Shown one piece after another: positions 5,808 to 11,139 of a DNA stretch of 11,139 bases. Both the position numbers and the translations under genes were made by a program. The notes beneath the pieces were generated by a model, which did not search any database, was not told the DNA's origin, and worked only from the letters and a program-made list of their open reading frames with translations. How positions within the stretch are numbered: position 1 is the stretch's first letter; the number at the start of each line of letters is the position of its first letter. This stretch comes from Halonatronomonas sp051745085 (GTDB lineage: Bacteria; Bacillota; Halanaerobiia; Halanaerobiales; Halarsenatibacteraceae), in NCBI GenBank assembly GCA_051745085.1, contig JBNJDR010000053.1:1-11139 (forward strand). Direction: 5' to 3'.

Positions 5808-8513
5808 ATGAAGAAGTCTCAGAATTATCAGATAGAAATACCGGATAGGGTTACAGCCAAATGGCAGGAGATAGTGGATATCCTGGCCGACATGGTCGAG
5901 GTTCCAGCGGCTTTGGTCATGCGGGCTGACCATCCTGAGATAGAAGTTTTTAAGGCCAGTCAGACCGGGGCCAACCCTTATACCCCCGGGGATAAGGAGA
6001 ACATGGAAGGCCTCTACTGCGAGCACGTGATCAGAACCAACCAGCAGTTAAAGATCCCGGATGCCCGGAAGGACCCGGAATGGGACGATAACCCGGATCT
6101 GGAACTGGATATGGTTTCTTATCTGGGCCTCCCCCTTAACTGGCCCGACGGCCGGCCCTTTGGGACGGTCTGCGTCCTGGATAGGCAGGAACATGATTAC
6201 AGCGAAAAGGCCCAGAAGCTGCTGCACCAGTTCCAGGAACTGCTTCAGGCCCATCTGGAGATAATCTACAAGAACCAGATGTTAAACAGCACCCAGCGGG
6301 ACTTAAAGGAAAGGGTGAAGGAGCTGAGCTGTCTTTATCAGATCAGCAACCTCACTACCAAATCCGAGCTCAGCCGGGAAGAGATGCTGGGCCATATCAC
6401 AGACATCCTGGCCGCCCACCTGCTCTATCCGGACCAGGCTGTGGCCCGCATTATCTATCGCGATCAAGAGTATAAGATTAAACCTTTTCCCGAAACCGGT
6501 CCCCGGCTCCAGCAGACTTTCCAGACGACCACCGGCAGCCAGGGCAGGGTGGAAGCAGCCTACCCCGATACCAGATATGATTTTCTTCCGGAGGAGGCAG
6601 ACCTGCTCATCGCCGTGGCCCGCCTGGTCGGCAATATCCTGAACAAGAAGGAAACGAGAGAGGCTCTGGTCAGGACCAGAAATGAACTTTTTACCACCCT
6701 TTATTCCATCGGGGATGGCGTGATCACCACCGATCTGAACGGGGAGATTCAGATGATGAACCCGGTCGCCGAGGAGATGACCGGCTGGTCCTTCGCTGAA
6801 GCCGAAAACAAGAGGTTGAACGAGGTCTTTACCATCATCAACGAACAGACCGGCAGGCCTGTAGAAAACCCGGTAGAACGGGTGCTGGAATCAGGTGAAA
6901 TCGTCGGCCTGGCCAACGATACCGCCCTTATAGCTAAAGACGGCAGCCGGCTGCAGATAGCCGATAGCGCCGCCCCTATCCGGGATTTCAAAGGGAAGAT
7001 GAATGGGGTCGTGCTGGTTTTTTCCGACGTTACCCAGGAATACGAGTATAAGAGGCAGCTGCGTCAGTCCGAACAGCAGATCAGGGAGGAAAAAAAATGG
7101 CTGGACTCCCTTTTCCATAATAACACCCTCCCTCTGGTTATGATAGATGAAGAACACAGCGTGAAAGACTGCAATCAAAAGTTTGAAGAGCTGTTTCTCT
7201 ATCAGCTCCCGGAGATTGAAGGCCTAAAGCTGGATGAAGTCCTGGAGCGAGGTAAGGAGGGCAGCGCCGATCAGGAGCTGACCGAGCGGATGCTCCAGGG
7301 AGAAGCGGTGGAAGCTGAGGCGACCCGCTATGATCGAGAGGGTAACCCCTATGAATGTATGATCCGGGGGATCCCCGTTCTTGTTGATGGAGAGGTAGTC
7401 GGAGGCTACGGGATGTATATCGATATTACCGAACGCAAGCGACATCAGGAGAGGATAGAATATATGAGCTTTCACGATACCTTGACCGGTCTGTATAACC
7501 GGACATTTTTGGAAGAAGAGTTAAAACGCCTGAACACCTCCCGCCAGCTGCCCCTTAGTATCATCATGGTCGATGTGAATGGTTTGAAGATAATCAACGA
7601 CAGCTACGGTCATAAGTTGGGGGATAAACTTCTGCTCAAGACTGCCGAAATTCTGGAGGGTACTTTCCGGCAGGAAGATATCATCAGCCGCTGGGGCGGG
7701 GATGAATTCGTCATCCTCCTCCCGAACACCTCTGAGCCTGAGGCAGAAACCATCTATGAACGGATCAAAGAAGGTGACTTCGCCCTGGAAACTGATCAGG
7801 GGGAGGAGATTCCGATCAGCATTGCCGTGGGCATTTCGGTGAAGACCACTACAGATGAAAAAATTTATAATGTTCTGCAGCGGGCAGAGGACCGGATGTA
7901 TAAGGACAAGCTGCTGAAGAACCAGAGCAATAAAAGTCACATCGTCGATACCCTGCTCAAGACTCTGGCAGAAAAAAGTCAGGAGACAGAAGCTCACGTT
8001 CGCCGGATGAATGATCTGGCCCGGGCCCTGGGGGAAGAGTTGGCATTACCCCGCTCCGAGCAGGAAAAACTATCTCTGCTGGCTTCACTGCACGACATCG
8101 GCAAGACGATAATCCCAGAAGCGATTTTGAACAAGCCCGGCCGCTTAAATGACGACGAGTGGGCGGAGATCGTCCGGCATCCCGGCACCGGCTTCCGCAT
8201 CTGCTCGGCTACGGAGGAGTTCACCCATATCGCTCAGGAGATCCTCTGTCACCACGAGCGCTGGGACGGAGGCGGTTATCCCCGGGGTATAGCCGGAGAT
8301 GAGATCCCGCTGCTGGCCCGGATAATCAGTATCGTCGATGCCTACGATGTCATGACCAACGACCGACCTTACCAGGCTGCCCTAACCCAGGCCGAGGCCC
8401 TGGAAGAGATCGAACGCTGCGCCGGCAGTCAATTCGATCCCGACCTGGCGGAAAAGTTCGTTCAGATAATCAAAACCACCGAGATTGATAAAAGAAAGGG
8501 TGAAGCCTCCTGA
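5808..8513 (+). CDS. Sensor GGDEF/HD-GYP protein: bifunctional cyclic-di-GMP synthase and hydrolase
   Basis: 901 residues with no signal peptide or membrane segment, so cytoplasmic. Domains: GAF about 15-150, a degenerate GAF-like region about 165-280 (starting KERVKELSCLYQISNL), PAS about 290-410, PAS about 428-545, GGDEF about 545-710, HD-GYP about 715-890. The cyclase site is intact (RWGGDEF, GGDEF at 630-634) and the product-inhibition I-site RxxD (RQED, 621-624) is five residues upstream, as in active enzymes. The phosphodiesterase site is also intact: HDIGK at 762-766, HPGTG, HHERWDGGGYP at 815-825 and the downstream ARIISIVDAYDVMTNDRPY. Both making (from GTP) and breaking of c-di-GMP are thus predicted, with sensory domains setting the balance. 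GAAAGGTGG (5794-5802) precedes the ATG at 5808; an in-frame GTG at 5799 lies inside it and is less likely. Confidence 0.95.
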   Translation: MKKSQNYQIEIPDRVTAKWQEIVDILADMVEVPAALVMRADHPEIEVFKASQTGANPYTPGDKENMEGLYCEHVIRTNQQLKIPDARKDPEWDDNPDLELDMVSYLGLPLNWPDGRPFGTVCVLDRQEHDYSEKAQKLLHQFQELLQAHLEIIYKNQMLNSTQRDLKERVKELSCLYQISNLTTKSELSREEMLGHITDILAAHLLYPDQAVARIIYRDQEYKIKPFPETGPRLQQTFQTTTGSQGRVEAAYPDTRYDFLPEEADLLIAVARLVGNILNKKETREALVRTRNELFTTLYSIGDGVITTDLNGEIQMMNPVAEEMTGWSFAEAENKRLNEVFTIINEQTGRPVENPVERVLESGEIVGLANDTALIAKDGSRLQIADSAAPIRDFKGKMNGVVLVFSDVTQEYEYKRQLRQSEQQIREEKKWLDSLFHNNTLPLVMIDEEHSVKDCNQKFEELFLYQLPEIEGLKLDEVLERGKEGSADQELTERMLQGEAVEAEATRYDREGNPYECMIRGIPVLVDGEVVGGYGMYIDITERKRHQERIEYMSFHDTLTGLYNRTFLEEELKRLNTSRQLPLSIIMVDVNGLKIINDSYGHKLGDKLLLKTAEILEGTFRQEDIISRWGGDEFVILLPNTSEPEAETIYERIKEGDFALETDQGEEIPISIAVGISVKTTTDEKIYNVLQRAEDRMYKDKLLKNQSNKSHIVDTLLKTLAEKSQETEAHVRRMNDLARALGEELALPRSEQEKLSLLASLHDIGKTIIPEAILNKPGRLNDDEWAEIVRHPGTGFRICSATEEFTHIAQEILCHHERWDGGGYPRGIAGDEIPLLARIISIVDAYDVMTNDRPYQAALTQAEALEEIERCAGSQFDPDLAEKFVQIIKTTEIDKRKGEAS

Positions 8514-8818
8514 CACCAGCAGATGAGTATGAGGTCCAGGCAGTATATCACCATCGGTTCGAGGAAAATGATAATGTTATCTACCAGCTGGCCAGCGGCC
8601 ATATTATCGTGAAGCGAAGTGACGTCCAGGTGCGCAAGTTCGACGTGGCCAAATGGGAGGAGATAAGTTTCATCCCCCAACAGTACGAAAAAGTAGAGAG
8701 GGAGATCACAGCTGAGGAGGTAGAAGCCATCCAGCGGTATCTGCGCAGCCAGCAGAAGGACGACCGCACCATCTGGCAGAAGATAAAAGCTTTTTTCCCT
8801 GGTGGACATAAAGATTAA
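8510..8818 (+). CDS. Small conserved-looking protein of unknown function, probable CTG start, coupled to the GGDEF/HD-GYP gene
   Basis: The frame ending at TAA 8816-8818 is open back to a TGA at 8501. It has no ATG, GTG or TTG start before a GTG at 8609, which has no ribosome binding site. CTG at 8510 overlaps the upstream stop as CTGA and is preceded at 6 nt by AAAGGGTGA (8495-8503). Starting there gives 102 residues. The protein is hydrophilic and charged: an N-terminal beta-prone half (YEVQAVYHHRF, VIYQLASGHIIVKRSDVQVRKF) and a helical C-terminal half (TAEEVEAIQRYLRSQQ, TIWQKIKAFF). No signal peptide, membrane segment or known motif is seen. The stop overlap suggests translation depends on ribosomes finishing the c-di-GMP enzyme, so a related role is plausible but unproven. 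I do not recognise the family. A shorter 69-residue version from 8609 is the alternative. Confidence 0.65.
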   Translation: MTPADEYEVQAVYHHRFEENDNVIYQLASGHIIVKRSDVQVRKFDVAKWEEISFIPQQYEKVEREITAEEVEAIQRYLRSQQKDDRTIWQKIKAFFPGGHKD

Positions 8819-8849
8819 CTATTTAACAGAAAATGGATAAGAAAGCAGA

Positions 8850-8860
8850 TATAATATAAT
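8850..8860 (+). promoter_or_regulatory. Candidate -10 region for the DUF2892-cupin-MBL operon
   Basis: Overlapping TATAAT hexamers at 8850-8855 and 8855-8860 lie in the AT-rich gap after the small gene. No good -35 is found at 16-18 nt upstream of either, so the promoter may be weak or activator-dependent. No terminator was seen between 8818 and here, so readthrough from upstream is also possible. Confidence 0.4.
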
Positions 8861-8904
8861 TAAATCAATGTAATCATAAATCAGTTATCTGGGAGTGATG
8901 CCAA

Positions 8905-9114
8905 ATGAAAAGTAACGTAGGAGAAACCGATAAAAAGATAAGGATCACTTTAGGCGTAATATTGGCGCTGGTTGGCCTGTATCTGCGCAGCTGGGGCGGA
9001 CTGGCCGGAGTAGTCCTGATTATCACCGGTTTTACCGAATTCTGCGGTGTATATAAATTGTTTGGGGCTTCCACCTGTGGGAGTGAGAACGATGAAGATG
9101 CACAATTTCAATAA
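8905..9114 (+). CDS. DUF2892 (YgaP-type transmembrane domain) small membrane protein
   Basis: 69 residues. The opening MKSNVGETDKKIRITLGVIL and the FCGVYKLFGASTC segment match DUF2892, the two-helix inner-membrane domain that also forms the tail of E. coli YgaP rhodanese. Two hydrophobic segments (about 13-28 and 31-47) form a hairpin, and Cys47 and Cys58 keep the family's paired cysteines near the membrane edge. Its molecular job is unknown; the domain often appears with sulfur-transfer or redox proteins. GGGAGTGA (8891-8898) precedes the ATG by 6 nt. Its last 23 nt overlap the cupin start, and a metallo-beta-lactamase-fold gene follows, so the three form an operon. The acidic C-terminal tail (ENDED) is encoded over the next gene's start. 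Confidence 0.85.
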   Translation: MKSNVGETDKKIRITLGVILALVGLYLRSWGGLAGVVLIITGFTEFCGVYKLFGASTCGSENDEDAQFQ

Positions 9115-9427
9115 AGCTGAAGCTGAGCCTGCTCATGAAGATACGATCCTGGCTCAGCCTATGTTTAGTGAAGAGATGGATCCACCCTTTGGTCATGCCT
9201 GGGGTTATCTGGAAGGCGGCACCAGTATGGCCGTTGATTCCCATGCCAAGCAGGAAATCTATATCATCGTTAAAGGAAAAGGGACGATGGTGATCGACGG
9301 GGAAGAGGCAGCGGTTGAGCCCGGCGACATCGTGGAAATACCCTCCGAGGCTTATCATCATGTGGAGGCCGAAGGGGAAGGCCCGCTGCTGTGGGCTGCC
9401 CTGTGGTGGCCTGATGACCCTAAGTAA
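9092..9427 (+). CDS. Cupin-domain protein
   Basis: 111 residues, a single small cupin barrel. Cupin motif 1 is seen as SHAKQEIYIIVKGKG (His51, Glu55) and motif 2 as PGDIVEIPSEAYHHVE (His89/His90). Against the usual HxHxxE pattern the second His is replaced by Lys53, so the metal site may have three ligands or bind differently. Small cupins bind a metal and act as enzymes or sensors; the substrate cannot be inferred. The ATG at 9092 is selected because GGGAGTGAG (9079-9087) is 4 nt away, inside the DUF2892 gene; an ATG at 9098 is a close alternative, and the in-frame ATG at 9047 lies deep within DUF2892. The metallo-beta-lactamase-fold gene follows after 14 nt. Confidence 0.85.
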   Translation: MKMHNFNKAEAEPAHEDTILAQPMFSEEMDPPFGHAWGYLEGGTSMAVDSHAKQEIYIIVKGKGTMVIDGEEAAVEPGDIVEIPSEAYHHVEAEGEGPLLWAALWWPDDPK

Positions 9428-9441
9428 GGATGTGAGCATAT

Positions 9442-10176
9442 ATGCCGGTCAAAAGTAAAAACTTAGATAAGATCACAGATGATGTTTACGTTTTCAGGAA
9501 CGATGACCGCCAGATTCCCCAGCCGGCGATCGGGATAATAATGACGGCTGAGGGGACGGTTCTGATCGATGCCGGTAATGGCCCCGACCATGCCCGAAAA
9601 ATCAAGCAGCAGCTCCGGAAACTGGATGCGCCTCCGGTTAAGTTTGTTATCTTCACCCACCACCACTGGGACCACGTTTTTGGGGCTCAGGAGTATGAGG
9701 GAGCTGTCTTTATCTCCAGCCAGCTCTGTTATGAGGAGCTTTACGCCTACAGCCAGATACCCTGGAGCCGGGAGCTGCTCCTGGAGTCGATGGAGCGCAA
9801 CCCGGAGTACGAACAGCCCCATCGGGCCAAGCTGGAGGCCGTCTCCAACTGGGACGATTTTGAGATTATGGTGCCGGATATCTCTTTTAACGAAGAGCTC
9901 TACCTGAATTTCCCGGATCGGCAGCTTCATCTCCAGTATGTAGGCGGCAGCCACAGCGAAGATTCGATCATCATCAAGGACCTAACAGCGAAGGTGATGT
10001 TTTTAGGTGATGCTTTCTACTCTCCGCCCCGGTATAAAGAGGATTACGACGAAACCTCCCGCTGGTCATTTTTAGCCGAACTGCTGGATGAAGAGATCGA
10101 GACCTACGTCCACAGCCACGGCAACAAACTGAGCAGACAGGCGGTTAAACGGTTGATCAAAAGACATCAACAGTGA
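9442..10176 (+). CDS. Metallo-beta-lactamase-fold hydrolase
   Basis: 244 residues. The whole metal centre is present: HHHWDH at 73-78 (His73, His75, Asp77, His78), GGSHSED (His171), FLGDAFY (Asp190) and VHSHGN (His226), enough to hold two metal ions. The N-terminal strand pattern and VLIDAGNGPDH are typical of the fold. A helical insert of about 50 residues (about 95-145) between the first and second metal motifs is likely to shape the substrate pocket. Members hydrolyse thioesters, lactones, phosphodiesters or act on sulfur compounds; no feature here decides which, though the DUF2892 neighbour makes thiol or persulfide chemistry a reasonable guess. It has no signal peptide. A ribosome binding site (AAGGATGTGAG, 9426-9436) lies just upstream. 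It is last in the operon; no clear terminator follows. Confidence 0.88.
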   Translation: MPVKSKNLDKITDDVYVFRNDDRQIPQPAIGIIMTAEGTVLIDAGNGPDHARKIKQQLRKLDAPPVKFVIFTHHHWDHVFGAQEYEGAVFISSQLCYEELYAYSQIPWSRELLLESMERNPEYEQPHRAKLEAVSNWDDFEIMVPDISFNEELYLNFPDRQLHLQYVGGSHSEDSIIIKDLTAKVMFLGDAFYSPPRYKEDYDETSRWSFLAELLDEEIETYVHSHGNKLSRQAVKRLIKRHQQ

Positions 10177-10262
10177 GGCAGACAGCCCTGCAGGAAGATC
10201 AAAAATTTTGTAGAATTATTATGTAAGGTGATCGCAGAGAGATAAATAAGGAGGGTGAGCTT

Positions 10263-10934
10263 ATGGGCGTAGAAGATCAGGAGACTCCATCAGTCAAAAT
10301 AAAGAATATAGTCTTCGATATCGGCGGGGTTCTACTGGAAGTAGACTTCGAGCGGTTCCTCCGGGATGAATTCTTCGTCCCGGCCAAAGAAGCAGAGATT
10401 ATCGCCGATAAGACTTTCCGGAGCCAGGATTGGGAACGCTTCGACCGGGGGATAATTTCTAAGGAAGAGGCAGCCGATATTTTTGCCCTCCGTCTGCCGG
10501 ACTACAGCGAAATGCTGCATGAAGTTATGGAAAAGTGGGAGGACAGTTTCAAACCTATTCAACCAAACGTGGATCTGTTAAAGTTCTTCAGGCGGGAAGA
10601 TTCCGGTTATCAGGTTTACGCCTTATCTAACTTTCCGTCCGAAAGTTTTACCGAAGCTCGGAAAAGGTTCGCCTTTCTGTATGAGTTCACCGGCGAGATC
10701 ATCTCCGGCAGTGTCGGTTATCTTAAACCCGAACCTCAGATTTATCAGCTGTTGTTGAGTGAGTTTCTCCTGCAGCCGGAAGAAACAATTTTCATCGACG
10801 ATGTTTGGAAAAATATTCAGGGTGCGGCCAGAGAAGGCATCTCCGGTATCCATTATCAGAATCCCACTCAATTGAAGCGAGAATTAAACGAGCATGGAGT
10901 AGATATTTCCGGCTTTTTAAAAGAAAGATCTTAA
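10263..10934 (+). CDS. HAD-superfamily (subfamily IA-like) phosphatase
   Basis: 223 residues, usual for the YihX-like group. Motif I is VFDIGGVLLEVD (nucleophile Asp19), with Gly where many HAD phosphatases have the second Asp, as is common in the FDxGxV group that includes sugar-phosphate phosphatases such as YihX. Motif II is ALSNFPS (Ser122), motif III is GYLKPEPQIY (Lys155), and motif IV is FIDDVWKNI (Asp179, Asp180). The helical cap lies between about 30 and 100. The substrate is not deducible. AAGGAGGGTGA (10248-10258) ends 4 nt before the ATG. The 86-nt gap before it contains only weak promoter-like sequence (TAGAAT at 10211-10216 without a -35). The zinc-ribbon gene starts 41 nt downstream and may be co-transcribed. 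Confidence 0.88.
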   Translation: MGVEDQETPSVKIKNIVFDIGGVLLEVDFERFLRDEFFVPAKEAEIIADKTFRSQDWERFDRGIISKEEAADIFALRLPDYSEMLHEVMEKWEDSFKPIQPNVDLLKFFRREDSGYQVYALSNFPSESFTEARKRFAFLYEFTGEIISGSVGYLKPEPQIYQLLLSEFLLQPEETIFIDDVWKNIQGAAREGISGIHYQNPTQLKRELNEHGVDISGFLKERS

Positions 10935-10975
10935 AAGGCGGGAGCGAGTAGGCTTGAATCAGAAGGGTGATCAAA

Positions 10976-11139
10976 ATGATCCAAATAAAGTTTAAATGTA
11001 AATTCTGCAATCATGAGAATAAAAGGCCGGTCGATACAGGTTTGTTCAGCTTGAGTGATAAGTACGAGCAGAGCGACAAAACCTATTCTTTTGAATGTGC
11101 CCGCTGTGGTCGGATAAATTCGGTCAAGCTGAGTGAGAA
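10976..11139 (+). CDS. Zinc-ribbon-type small protein (3' end outside window)
   Basis: 54 codons are visible before the window ends with the frame still open. Two CxxC knuckles, CKFC at 8-11 and CARC at 41-44, spaced by 29 residues, predict a four-cysteine zinc ribbon. The rest is charged and hydrophilic (DKYEQSDKTYSFE). AGAAGGGTGA (10961-10970) lies 5 nt before the ATG, which supports a real start. It may be only a short cytoplasmic zinc-binding protein or the N-terminus of a longer one; function is not known. Confidence 0.7.
   Translation, partial: MIQIKFKCKFCNHENKRPVDTGLFSLSDKYEQSDKTYSFECARCGRINSVKLSE

Noticed and set aside
9047..9091. Upstream ATG for the cupin gene
   Set aside because: It lies far inside the DUF2892 gene, adds residues unlike a cupin, and ATG 9092 has a good ribosome binding site.
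10211..10222. Promoter for the HAD phosphatase (TAGAAT / TTATTATG)
   Set aside because: No -35-like hexamer at 16-18 nt upstream; too weak to list as a feature.
1..11139. tRNA or rRNA genes
   Set aside because: No cloverleaf-like or conserved rRNA segments were seen on either strand by eye.

Overview
The window most likely comes from a diderm (outer-membrane-bearing) Firmicute, possibly Halanaerobiales-like. This is inferred from three things: strong AGGAG-type ribosome binding sites and acidic proteins; a YitT protein and a split Wzz-like adaptor plus separate BY-kinase and PHP-type phosphatase, as in Firmicutes; and, in the same operon, a secreted protein that looks like an outer-membrane beta-barrel. 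The taxonomic call is tentative. All genes seen are on the + strand.

Layout. (1) 1-699 is the C-terminal part of an aldehyde ferredoxin oxidoreductase-family gene. (2) 700-910 holds a good promoter (TTGCAT-N17-TAGAAT) followed about 50 nt later by a strong intrinsic terminator, then the YitT-family membrane protein (911-1753). The promoter-terminator pair is either a small RNA or an attenuated leader for yitT. (3) 1763-5716 is an AT-rich block set in GC-richer surroundings and bracketed by two near-identical palindromic intergenic repeats. It carries a four-gene operon: Wzz-like adaptor, BY-type tyrosine kinase with a seven-tyrosine tail, PHP-fold tyrosine phosphatase, and a predicted outer-membrane barrel with a Ser/Gly-rich C-terminal domain. 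It contains no glycosyltransferase, flippase or polymerase gene. (4) A terminator whose U-tract runs into the next promoter (TTGTCA-N17-TATAAT) leads to a 901-residue soluble GAF/PAS/PAS/GGDEF/HD-GYP protein for cyclic-di-GMP turnover. A small protein apparently started at a CTG codon is translationally coupled to it. (5) 8905-10176 is a compact DUF2892 - cupin - metallo-beta-lactamase-fold operon. (6) 10263-10934 is a HAD-family phosphatase, and a zinc-ribbon protein starts at 10976 and runs off the window.

How the parts may work together: the kinase, phosphatase and adaptor form the phosphorylation cycle that normally controls export or polymerisation of a surface polysaccharide. The neighbouring c-di-GMP enzyme belongs to a signalling class that often controls the same surface traits, but a functional link here is only positional. 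The most distinctive points are the repeat-flanked kinase/phosphatase/barrel cassette without biosynthesis genes, the REP-like palindromes, the probable CTG-initiated coupled gene, and the promoter-terminator leader ahead of yitT.
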